Source of the DNA: Podarcis raffonei
Lineage: Eukaryota; Chordata; Lepidosauria; Squamata; Lacertidae
NCBI RefSeq assembly: GCF_027172205.1
Contig: NC_070614.1
Location: forward strand, 49,168,001-49,232,000
Direction of reading: 5' to 3'
Length of the DNA stretch: 64,000 nt
In this document: in pieces, positions 1 to 12,100 of the stretch
Numbering within the stretch: position 1 is the first letter of the stretch
Layout: every line of letters begins with the position of its first letter
Notes under the pieces: generated by a model
Told to the model about the DNA's origin: nothing
Seen by the model: the letters and a program-made list of their open reading frames with translations, nothing else
Databases searched by the model: none
Position numbers and translations under genes: made by a program

Positions 1-1862
1 ACCGTCCCTTGAGGCTTCAGGGCTACGGGACTGAAAGCAGAAAAACAGGTGGTTTGGTTTTTTTAGATGGCCGGCTCCAGCCTGCCCACCTGAAGAAGGC
101 TGCATTGAAATGAGAAATAATCCACAGACACATACACCTCCCCTGCTGCTCACAAGCCGGGGAAGGCGCAATCACGAAGCAAGCTTGTGACTGGATTAAA
201 GGAAAGTAAACTGAGCCAGTCAATTAATTGATTAAATCCGCAACCTGAGAAAGAATAATAGTTTGGGGGAACATGCTTTCTTTGCTTTTAGATGATGATT
301 CACCAATGTGTCACAGCCGGTATAATTTCAGAAAAGCTCTGGCTCTCCCATTAAAGAGGGAACACCTCTTAAGATGTTTGCCATTTGAACGTGTATTTGA
401 TTTGATTTTTAAAGCTGCTTGCAGGCAAGGTGGGGTTATTTATTTTTTTTACTAGCACAAATGATTTTTAAAGCAAGTTTTAGATCGCTCCGAATAAAAT
501 GACTATCAATACGGCAGTGCTCACAAGAGGCTCATAGCTCTCAGCGCCCTTGAATATGCTTTATAGCTAACAGCTATTGAGAATGGTTGTGTGGACAGAA
601 TAGCCTAGCATCTAAAGTTATGAATCCTTAAATATGGACAAGAAAACAAATAATGCACTGAGACAGGATTGTTGCTTTTCTTTTTTGAAGAAAAAGAAAC
701 CCCTCTTCCACACACCCCCTGGGTTTCAAACGCCCGGTGCAAATTCAGTTTTCATGCAAGACTTACAACGCATATTTTTAAGTTCTTCAAGGCAAGCTCT
801 GCCTTACACCAGGGACTGAAAAATTTGGCCAGAGGCAAGTGGTAGGCGCCTGAAGCTTGGCAAGCTCCGCCCATGATCTCCCATGGATTAGCTTGCCCTG
901 AGCTAGGAATGCCTGTTTGTTCTTAAGCAGCATCTTGCTTTGAGCCAGACACTCCTCAAATGCCCAGTCTCACAGCAGCTTCAAACAAGGCTCTGGTGAT
1001 TTAAGCAGGGGGCAGCATCTAGACACAGAGATCAAATGCTGAGCTGCTAGCCATGGGCCTGTTTCACCCCGTCGGAGCACATTCGTTGCCCAGAAGTCAG
1101 GGAAGGACCAGAATTGAGCACGTTTCCAGGGGAGAAAAACACTGCCCTGCTGCTCTGGAAACTTCATCTACTGTTTGAAGCCCAAAGACTGCTAAGCAGC
1201 AGCAGAAGACATCAGATAATCTCATGTATGGGAACGCTGCTTGTAGCCTGGTAAGTGAGCAGTGTTCTTCAACTCGGGGTGCCCAGATGTTGTTGAACTA
1301 CAACTCCCATAAGGCAGAGCTGGGGGGGGGAGAGGATGGGAGTTGTAGTCCAAGAACACCTGGGGTCACTGGCCTAGGGGAAGCTGCCACAACAGAGAAA
1401 GGGCACTTATACACACCACTGATGACCAAGGGGCTGGCTAATTACAAGGTGCTTTGAAACACCTGCCAAATGTATTGATTCTCATTTCCCTAATTAAAAC
1501 AACAACAACGAGAAGGGGGCGGGGAACCACACACGAAAACCCTGGTGGCCCCCATGGATAAAAAGACTGAGCTGAAGTGGAGGAGAGCTGGATTCAAATC
1601 CTTCCTGCTGGGAAAGGTGCCCTCAACAGGTTGAAGTGGTAATAAAGTAAGACGCAAATCCTACAGGAAAAGGGGAAAGTACTAGGCAGAGGAAGAGGGG
1701 GGCGGCAGGTGTTCAAGAAACCACTCTGACTCTCTGGAAAAATTGCACAATGGGACTATCCAACCAGGACTGAATCTGTGATCCTGAACAGACACAATAA
1801 TCCAGTGTGGGAAGCCCAGCTTTTTTGCCTTCAAGTGACTCAGGAAGAAACTGGGCACTCAC
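1..1862 (-). other. ACIN1 intron (5' part), no exon seen
   Basis: Non-coding DNA between exon 5 and the next, out-of-window ACIN1 exon. Apart from a palindromic MITE remnant at about 1270-1372, I see nothing in it. Confidence 0.6.
1270..1372. mobile_element. palindromic MITE remnant with facing 'ctacaactcccat' arms
   Basis: The arm with ACTACAACTCCCAT (about 1299-1312) is mirrored by ATGGGAGTTGTAGT (about 1336-1349), which makes a hairpin around a G-run. The same arms recur elsewhere in the window, so this is an interspersed short DNA element. Its superfamily is not determined. Confidence 0.55.
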
Positions 1863-3134
1863 CTTTCTGCTGCTGCCGCTGCTGGAAGGCGACCGGGACC
1901 GCGACCTGGAGCGAGACCTGGAGCAGGAGCTGCTGTGCCGCTCGGAGCCAGAGCGGGACGGGGACCCCGAGGCCCGCCGCTTCCTGGCGGGCGACTCGGA
2001 GGAGCCGGAGCGGGGCCTCCTGGCGCGGGAGCGAGGCTGCGAGCTGCCGCGAGAGCGGGACCTGGAGGAGCTGGATGCGGAGGAGGAAGAGCGGGAGGAG
2101 CTGGAGCCCGCGGGCCTTTCCCGCGGGCGCTGCAGGGGAGATGGCGGGTGGCCGGGCCGTTCCTCCGGGGGGCCGGGGCTGGCAGCGGCGGCTGGGACTT
2201 CCTGAGCGGGGGGAGATGGCTGAGAGAGCTGGGGGGGGGCCTCTTCGTCTTCTGCAGGGCTGGGCCCGGGGGCCTCCTTGGTCAAGAGGGGGGGAGGGGG
2301 CTCCTCGCCCCCGTCATCCTGCTGGGCGTGTTGTGCTTCCGTCAGCTGCGGAGGGGAAGGGGAGTCCTGGACCAGGGCGGCGGCGGCAGCTGCTGTCTCT
2401 TCCTCCAGAGTCTTCAGGGCCTCGGCTGCTTCCTCCTGATCCTCATCTCTCTGGATCTCCTCTGCCACCACCTGCTGGGGCTGCAGAGGGACCGCAGGGG
2501 CCCCCCACCCCCGCAGGCCCACCCCCTGCTCCCCTTGTGCCTCGCGGGGAGCAGTCGCCCCTCTTTCTTCCAGGCAAGGCCCTGCTTCTTTGGCCACCTC
2601 CGCCTTTAATGCTTCGGGTAGCTGGGCTGCCGCCTCGACGGGCTCTGCCTCTTCTGGAGGCCCTGGTACCTCAGGGCCCCTCTTTTCCTCCTGGGGCCCC
2701 TCCTGCGTCACAGTTGCTGGCTGCTCTTCCCTGCACTCTGGGGCTGCGGGTTCAGCCTCTGCTAGGCCCTTTGAGGGTGGGAGAAGCGGCACGGCCACTC
2801 CGCAAACTGGGGCGTCCGGGGTTTGGGCCGTGGCCTCTTTTGGCTGGGCCTGTGGGGCAATGGGCAGGGAAGGCTGGCATGCACCCTTCTCCAGGGGAGC
2901 TGGGGCGCCGGGCTCAGCCTGCCCCTTCGGCGTCTGTTTGGCCGGCAACGCGGCAGCTTCTTCTTCCTCCTCCTCGTCATCCTCGTCGTCGTCCTCTTCG
3001 TCGTCGTCCTCCTCCTCCTCTTCCTCCTCCTCTTTCACAGGAGCCCTCTGGGCTGCCCTCCGACTCCTGAGAGGCGTCTCTCGCTCTTCGCTGCTTGGGG
3101 CATGAGCGGCTCCTGGGGTCTTTACAGCTCTGGC
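1863..3134 (-). CDS. ACIN1: ACIN1 coding exon 5 (large acidic and SR-rich exon)
   Basis: 1272 bp, 424 codons, residues 136-559. The acceptor is CCCTTCAG and the donor GTGAGT; phase 0 on both sides. Right after the start lies an uninterrupted Glu/Asp run of 25 residues, then a Pro/Ala/Glu-rich low-complexity body, then Ser-Arg repeats. The stretch [17 protein letters not shown] recalls human [17 protein letters not shown]. The open frame on the opposite strand is a by-product of the biased composition. Confidence 0.93.
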
Positions 3135-6100
3135 CTGAAGGGAAGAGGAAATCACAGCATGCCTCCAGCAGCTCCACACCAGCCCCTCCTGGGGCAAATG
3201 CCTCACACGCACCTCCCCACGCTGACCTCCCTCAACCCGCGTCACGGCCACTTACCTGCCTGACCCGAGTCGGGTGCTGCTCCGGTCTTCTTGGTCCTTC
3301 TTCATCAGATTCTTCCCTCTCCCGTGACACAATGCAGCTTTTGCCTAGCAAAGGAAGGGGAGAACCGTCAGCTGGTCAGGCCAGAAATCGCTTCTCGCAC
3401 AAGGTAGGCCACCCCAAGGGAAGCTCAGGTGGCAGCTGGGAGAGGCACAAGGTCCAGCATTGTGTTCTCGCAGTGGCCAACCGCAGGCATTTGGGAAACC
3501 TGCCAGGAGGATTCGAACACAAGATCCCTCTTTCCTCCTCTGGTTTCCAGCAAATGGTACTCAGAAGCATCGCTCTCCCTGACCACGGAGTCAAAGCACA
3601 GTCATAATGGCTAGTAGCCATCTTATTCTTGGTGAATTTGTCCACTCCTCTTCTAAAGCCATCCAAGTGGACGGCCATGCTGGAGGCATGCCGTGATTTC
3701 CTCTTCCCTTCTGGCCATCACAGCCTCCTGTGGGGGGGAGTTCCATAGTTCCACTGCGTGAGGAAGGACTTTCTTTCGTTTAGCCGGCTCAATTGCATCT
3801 TCACAAAGCAAACAGATCGGCTGCCAATCCATTCGCCCCCCCAAAGGGCTCCAACCCCACCCCAGTACCTTCATTTTTGACCCTAGGAGCAGAGGAGGCT
3901 GCCTGGTAACATCTCAGAACATTGGTCCATCAATCTCAGTATGACCTACCCTATTCCTGTGACCGTCACTGGTTTTATCTGCTTTAAAAATTGAATTCTC
4001 ATTGGTTGTGATGGCAGAGTTTTAAGTTGCTGTAACCTGCCCAGAGATCTGCTGACGAAGGGTGGGCAATAAATTGAACAATGATGATGATACACTACCA
4101 ATAACAGTAGAAGAAATAATTATAATAGTACACAGACTAGCCCTACCTAGAGATTTCACTGGGGACTGAACCTTCTGCGTGGTAAGCAGATAAGTCTGCC
4201 CCCCCCCCGACATGGGTCTTCCTGATTACTGTCAACATGAGTACTACCAGAAGCCTCTCGTAATACTCAAGCAAGCAATGACATACACAAGCAGTGTGTG
4301 TGTGTATGTGTACACAAACACACACACACACACACGGCTAGGAGCAAACATTCCCCTCTGCCATGCCTCTCCATTTTGGCTGATGTGAGAGCAGATGTGG
4401 AGGCATAGCCAGAAGTTGCTCTTCTCCCTGGTGGGTGTGCGGGTGTGTAAACACTCTTACACTGGCTCGCCTCTGATCTATGTACATCTAGTGGAACAAT
4501 AGTTACTGATAATCCACATTCTGAACAAAAGCTTTGATCAACCTTGACGATCAGCAGGCATGGAAGGAAACGGGATGTGCTAACAGGGCATCTAACAGGG
4601 CATCGCCTTAAGCCTCAAGGTGTGGAATGTTGCCCAGCTGTTTGGAGGGAGCAACACCACCACCTCGTCCCCCTGGTCACCCAAATCCCTCTGCAGCAGA
4701 AGCGTGTGCAAACACATCTTCCGAACAGAGAAACTGGATGAGTGCCTAGAGGTTTGCAAATGCCTGTCTGTCTGGGGCACCTCCTCCTGCCCTCTTTTTC
4801 TCTGGAAGTCAGGTACACGGGAGCCACGTTCTGAGCGGGTAAAGAGCACACACCTTTTAAAAAGCTAGACCGGGGTCAGCAAACTTTTTCAGCAGGAGGC
4901 CGGTCCACTGTCCCTCAGGCCTTGTGGGGGCCAGACTATTTTTGGGGGGGGGGATGAACGAATTCCTATGCCCCACAAATAACCCAGAGATGCATTTTAC
5001 ATAAAAGGACACATTCTACTCTTGCTGATTCATGGACAGCCGGCGGGCTGGATTTAGAAGGCCATTGGGCCGGATCCAGCCCCCGGGCCTTTGTTTGCAT
5101 ACCCCTGAGCTAGACACTCAAATCCACACTCTGGAATCAACTGCATGAGTATGTTTCTTAGCAATTGAGAGGTGAGGCAAAAGCACATTAACCCTGCAGT
5201 TGCATAGCTGTGCTATAACAAGGAAAACAACATGGAGCATACATTGTGTACATCTTTTCCCCCTTGTTCTTTACTTAAGACTTTTCAAAATTGCAGCCGA
5301 CCCTACAAAACAAGTACTGTAAAATCTATCATGCCCGTAACAACCCAGACTCTCAATAATGGCATCAGAATATTATAAACAGCTCCGAACGGTTCATGTT
5401 TTCCAAATGCCATTTGTCATAGTCCATCCATTTCCGTAATTAACTAATGCAATCTTGCTGCATCATGTCTGAATCTGACCGTCTCCTAAGATGTCTGTAT
5501 TTCAGAGCTATGAAAATCTGGCTTAATATCATTCCGTCAGACCTTTTACACGGTTACATCTGGTTTTAAATCAGAATTGCCTAGAGCAGGGGTGGCCCCA
5601 TTCCCTTCTAAGCAACCTTTTGAGGACAACATACCAGAGACAAAAAGCTGGTGCAGCAAGGAGTGTAAATTTTTCCTTTGCACAGGAGTTTAGCTTCCAC
5701 ACACATACCTCTCTATCCTCCACCCAAACAAGCGAGAGCTCAAGGACACATTCCAGGCAGGCAAAAATGCTCAGAGTGAGAAGCAAGGTCAGCAAGGAAC
5801 ATGGCCTGGGGAGGATTCTCAGGGCCAAATGCAGAGGGACAGCAGGCCACGTTTAGCACCTGGACCCAAATTCCCCCACCACTGACCTAGAGTTGCAGGG
5901 TCGATTCAGATGTGATGCTAAATAGCAGTTCAGCATTATCAGAATGAGAAACGGAGAATCTCGGGTCCACGTGTTCCCCTCCCCCAAGTATGAGACCTCT
6001 GGGTATAGGGCGGTACAGTGGTACCTTGGGTTACATACGCTTCAGGCTACATGCGCTTCAGGTTACAGACTCCGCTAACCCAGAAGTAGTGCTTCAGGTT

Positions 6101-9100
6101 AAGTACTTTGCTTCAGGATGAGAACAGAAATAGTGCTCCGGCGGCGCGGCGGCAGTGGGAGGCCCCATTAGCTAAAGTGGTGCTTCAGGTTAAGAACAGT
6201 TTCAGGTTAAGTACGGACCTCCGGAACGAATTAAGTACTTAACCCGAGGTACCACTGTATATAAACTCAATCGATCAATCGATCAATCAAAGCTGCAGGG
6301 AGGAGTTTGGAAGCATCACTTCCATTGTAGATCAACCACACCTTGCTGTGTCACCCAAACCTGAGAAGCCAAAGCTGATCTTGACCGTGGTTTGTTGAAA
6401 CTGCAGACGCATCCAAAGTCAGCCATGTAGGAAGTTGACATTCGTGGAGATGGCTAATGTAGGTCCACTAATTCCAACAGGTCTACCATGAGTAGAACCT
6501 AGTTAGATACAACCCGGCATTTAAGAAAGTGACTTATTTCAGCAAACCATGGTTAAGATAAAACATGGTTTAGGGTTCCAATGTAATGTCTGAAATGGAA
6601 GCAGAAGGCTCTGATTTTCCCATGGCTATTTTGGAGGAGGAGAAAGGAGGGAGGGAGTGATTGAGGGCAAGGTTTGCTGCACTCATCCCCCTAATTCTAA
6701 AATCTGGGTTATGGGCAAACCTAGGTTGCCCCAGAGTTGGTGAGGCTCACGTGACATCAACATGAAAAAGAGCCTTTAGTGTCACTGGCCCAGTCCTGAG
6801 CAATGCTTTGCCAACAGGGATTCAGCAGGTGCCTTCTGTTTCAACCTATAAATGCCTGCTGAAAACTTGGCTATTTTAGAATGGCACATTAAATTGATGG
6901 GCTATGCTGAAATGGCAAAAATGACCGGAAAAATTAGGAATCAGGAAGACCAACATTTTAGCAAGAAATGGGGAAAATATATAATTTATCTTAAAAATCA
7001 TTGTAAACAATTAAAATTAGTAGTAGGATCGGAATGATACTTGTCGTTAACGTTGGACTACGGTTGTAATGGAGATTTAATAGAATTGTATTAGTAGAGA
7101 AGATGCAGAAGGAAAAAAGTTAACACTAGGACCCACAAAGGGGAGGAGGGAAGTCCATGGGAATTTATGGAATTCTCTTTTTGTTTTGGTTGTTTGACAA
7201 TGGTTTGTAAATTTCAAAATTTGGAAAAGTAAATAAATATATAGAGAGAGGAGAGGCAGGGGTACGCATACCCCTAAACATTTTGTGAATCTTTGTACTT
7301 TTGTCCATTTACTGTATTTATTTCCCCCGATTTGAACTATAAAATGGTGGTTTTCTTGAGTCAAAACGAGAGTACCCCTAAACATTATTTTAAAGAAAAA
7401 AAGGACTGTATATAGGTATTACTGGAAACTGCGTTGATATATTTTGATCTCCCTGTGGAGTATTGTGGGGAAAACCTTCGCTGTGGTTCTCAACAGATTA
7501 CAGTCATTCACTGACAGAATCTATCCCGTGTCACAATACAGCTTTAGAGGTCAGAGGTCAGCAGCCAATGTGATTTTCTCACTGTTCCGGCTGCAGGAGT
7601 ATTGCCGAGAGATGAGGCGCCCGCCTTCTTTATCGCCTTCATAGACCTGACAAGGGCCTTTGACCTCATCAGCCAAAAACGGCTCTTTGCACTGCTCAAC
7701 AAGATGCCCACCTAAGCTTCACAAGATGATTGCGTTTTTATAGCAACAAAGGTGTTTTTTTTAAAAAATAAATAAATAAACTGTCCTTCAAAGTTATTTC
7801 CAAATTTCTTAAAGCGGACAATAAATAACTGACCTTCTTCTCAATAACAAACATACACTGCCTATCCTAATGGGGCATGAAGAAGCAATTCATTTAGAGG
7901 GAGAAACACACCAATTATTGATGCCTATCCTGTTGCACAACCACAAATTTCAACACGTTTCTTCTTGCAGTATCCCTGAGGAAGGAAGACTTAAACATGA
8001 CCTTCGTTAATCACAACCTCCGATTTTAAGTAACATAAACTACTTAATGGTTTTATATCGCTATCTTGAAAGTTTTATTAATAACTGTCATGGTCAGTCA
8101 ACAGTATTCTGATACCTGATATAAAACTTCCATGCTATCTTGTCCATCAGTAAATGTGCAGAATACGAACCCATAATTTACTGGAGAGTACCAGCTGTTT
8201 GCCCTCTGTTTCATCAGAAACACTCCACAAGAACAAGCTGTTTCTCCTCAAAACGTTTTCTAACTCATCAACTTCATTTTAATAGTCCCTTTGCTTTTTT
8301 ACTAGGGGCTTTTTCCAAGGACCCATTTAACGTGCCAGGTCATCAAAGTTTGTGTTCCAAGTTACATATTTACTTGTTTTCTATACGGAATTTATAACCT
8401 GCCTTTCAATAGAGACACCCATAAGGATTTAAAAACAGCCGTCAGCAGACAAAAATGACAGCATCCTTTCCTCCACCTTTTTGCCCATCATTTCAATCTT
8501 CTTATCAATTTTTCTTTCCGCAGGCAAAATATTTCTTGGTCTTTCAGTGTTCTTATCCAATTCCTTAATTTGGAACTTAACACAATTTTTCTGAATTTTT
8601 TGGTCACTCTTTGGGGTTAGAATTGCAGACTTGTCAGTAACTAAAAGAGTGCCTTCCTTAATATCAACTACAGTGGTACCTCGGGTTAAGTACTTAATTC
8701 ATTCTGGAGGTCTGTTCTTAACCTGAAACTGTTCTTAACCTGAAGCACCACTTTAGCTAATGGGGCCTCCTGCTGCTGCCGCTGCGCCGCCAGGGCACGA
8801 TTTCTGTTCTCATCCTGAAGCAAAGTTCTTAACCCGAGGTAATATTTCTGGGTTAGCGGAGTCTGTAACCTGAAGCGTATGTAACCTAAAGTGTATGTAA
8901 CCCGAGGTACCACTGTACTTCGGCCCCTACAATCCCTTCCAGGTGAGTTGCACCTGGATCCATCACTATTAACTTTCAGGAGGAACTTGAGAACAACCCT
9001 GTTTACCTAGGCGTTTGATGACTGAAAAACACTGTTCCTGACAGTCACTGGCTGAGATAATGTTTTCAACTATTTTTAAAATGTGTTTTCAAATGTTTTT

Positions 9101-12100
9101 ATTACTGATGTGCTTGCTGCCCTGAGCTCCTTTGGGAGGGAAGGGTGGCATATAAACTGAAGGAAGAGAGAAAGAGAGGGAGGGAGGGAGGAAGCACCCT
9201 ACTTTCACAGGCATGCTTGGTGCGGATGCAGGAGAGGGCCTTCTCAGTGGCGGCTCCCATACTTTGGATCTCCCTCCCTAGAGACGCTCGTCAGGTCCCT
9301 TCCTTGCTGGCTGACAAACCAGTAGACCTACAGCTTGCCTGGGTTCTTCAAGATGTGGATCCTTATATTACCCAACAGGTTGCTAAATTCCTAACAGCCG
9401 TCCTCTCGTACAAGAGACGGAATGGAATGTTAGCTGATTATTGATAGTTTTAAGAATTTTCTATAATGACATCAGATATTGATTTTAGTGTAGTGCCTAA
9501 TTTTTTTTAATCTTAATCTTAAACTTTTTTTATGAACGGCTAATATCTGTCCTTGTGAGTTGTGAACTGTGTTATACTACTTGTGGTTTGAATGAGTCCG
9601 CTGTTTTATTTGATTTGTTTTGTTGTGTTTCATGATGGGCGTAAAGCCGAATAAACATTTTGATTGATTCCTTCCTTGCTGTCCTGCTGGCAGGTGAAGA
9701 CTTTATTCTTCCAACAGGCTTTTGGGAATTTACTGCTTGTATCGCGCTGTTTTCATTGCAATCATTGGTATGTTTTAAACAGATTTTTTAGATTATACAG
9801 TCATACCTCGGGTTGAAGTCGCTTCAGGTTAAGCCTTTTCGGGTTGCGCTCCGCGGCGACCCAGAAGTAAAGGAGCACATCACGTCCGGGTTTCGCCGCT
9901 TGTGCTCAAAATGACGCCATGCGCGGAAGCGGCAAATCGCGACCCGCACAGACGTGGGTTGCGTTCGCTTCAGGATGCGAACAGGGCACCAGAACGGATC
10001 CCGTTCACATCCAGAGGTACCACTGTATAGCTTTAATTCTATCAGTGTTTAATTGTACAGTGGTAGCTCGGGTTAAGAACTTAATTCATTCTGGAGGTCC
10101 GTTCTTAACCTGAAACTGTTCTTAAGCTGAAGCACCACTTTAGCTAATGGAGCCTCCTGCTGCCACCGCACGATTTCTGTTCTCATCCTGAAGCAAAGTT
10201 CTTAACCCGAGGTACTATTTCTGGGTTAGTGGAGTCTGTAACCTGAGGTACCACTGTATTTTAACAATTGCCTTTTCTATGATTTTAGTGGTTCTTGTTT
10301 TCATCTGTAAGCTGCCTTGATTCCCGTCAGGTAAAAAAGCAGGGTATAAATAAATATATAAAGGAGGAGGAGGAAAGAAAAGAAGGAAGCTGTCTGTAAC
10401 CTCACAGACTTCTCTTTGTATGTTTCGAATTGTCAGAGCCTCCGTTTTTCATGGAGCAGGATGAAACATTTGTACCATTTTTCTTTTCCACCTAAAATGA
10501 CCACAGACTCTTGTGTAATACAAATATTGTGGAAAGTGCCACTAACTGGGAATGAACAAAATCAGTATTTTCAAAAGTGGCACAAGCTTCCAAATGCCAC
10601 AGGAGCTCCAGGGTAGGCAATACGACTGCTCAGAACACAAACCATTCCAAGACATCCATTTTGGTTTCATTCCAAACATCCGCAGCAGGCAAAAGATATG
10701 CTGGCTACCAATTAGACTTAAGAGTTCCTGTTAGCCGGAAGTGTGGGCTCCGTTCCGGCTCTTTGGTTACAGAATTAAAAGCCAACAACAGCAATACAGG
10801 AATGTGCCTTAATTCTTTGGTTCTGAAAGGCAGTCAGCCTCCCAAGTCTTACTGGGGTGGAGAATCAGAAGAGAGAGAGAACAGGGCTCATTATACTCAC
10901 TCTCTGAATCCGCAGCTTCCCGAGCTTCCCGTTCCAGACGTTGCCTCAGCAACTCCTGCTGCTTTTCCAGGTACTGTTTGATGAAGCTGTTTTGACTCAT
11001 CTCCTCGCCAATCTGACAGGACACAATAGAGAAAGTGGGCCTTACAAGGAGGGCAAGAGTTTCGACCCCAACCTTAGGCAGTTATGGTGGATCTAGCAAG
11101 TCAGAATGGGAAGGCACAAACTCCAGGGAAGTAAGCCTAGGTGTAAAGCTGAGGAGCCCCTAAATTCACGCTGCAGCTGTGGGGACAGGAGTGGAACTGG
11201 GCACACACAATTATCGCGGGACTTTCAGGGCCAGCTGCAGAGAGACAAAAGGGAAAGGGATGCGCTCCCTGCAGCCAGTTCAATGTAGCACAACCACCCA
11301 GGGCATCTCTCACCTGGGAATTGGGCTGGAAGGTGGTGTGAGGGGTTGAGTGCTTCTGGAGGTTTTCGAGCATCAGGGCCTGAAATGAAAAAAGGGAGAT
11401 ATCAGATCAGATAATCTCACACTGCCCAGAAGTTTGGTGGCACCCAAGGCTGGTCCATGCCCCAAACATACTAATCACCATCTCTCTTTTTTAGAAAAAA
11501 CACCCTATCCCAAAGTCCATCAAGAACCATCTTCCATATGCTAAGCCATAAAGGATACAACCGGAGTTACACCAGTTTCTCAAGACGTCCAATAACCAAC
11601 CATCCAATCCATTCTCAGTTCCATGAGTTAAACCCAGCATTCGTCTGTCACTTTCTCAGCAAGGATTAGCCTTGAACTCAACCCTGCATTTCCTAAACTC
11701 ACCCCAACCCTCACTCAGCAACCTGACTCAAGAAATCCAAACCACCCTACCCATCCCAGCTCTTGTGACCGGTCCAAGGCCACCTTCTCCTTCATACCCC
11801 ACAATAAGCCCAGGTCTCCAAGCCCTAACACAACGGCACCTCCAAATCACTGCATGCCTTTCCACCAACACACAATGGTGAATCAGAAGTCATTACTTAA
11901 TAATTTTGCACCACTTCTTTTGCGCCTCTTACTGAATGTAATTAATCTCACTAGGATTTAGTACAATCCAGCTGAATCCACAGATGTCAGCTTGATCAGA
12001 AATGGACTCAATTATCCCATGTCAGAAACCACCCATGCCACCAGTCTGGAACTCCAGTTGACATTTTTACACATCCAACCTTCATCAGATATCTTCAGAG

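Noticed and set aside
1778-3105. Long plus-strand open frames (up to 430 codons) opposite ACIN1 exon 5
   Set aside because: They are complementary frames of a strongly biased GAG/GAA and AGC/CGG-rich exon, read as Pro/Arg/Ser/Gly low complexity, with no recognisable protein on that strand.
8686-8913. Frames of 75-117 codons repeated at 8686, 14476, 25850 and elsewhere with similar peptide text ([20 protein letters not shown])
   Set aside because: These are translations of the TA-flanked MITEs, which are non-coding and palindromic; the peptide similarity only reflects DNA similarity.
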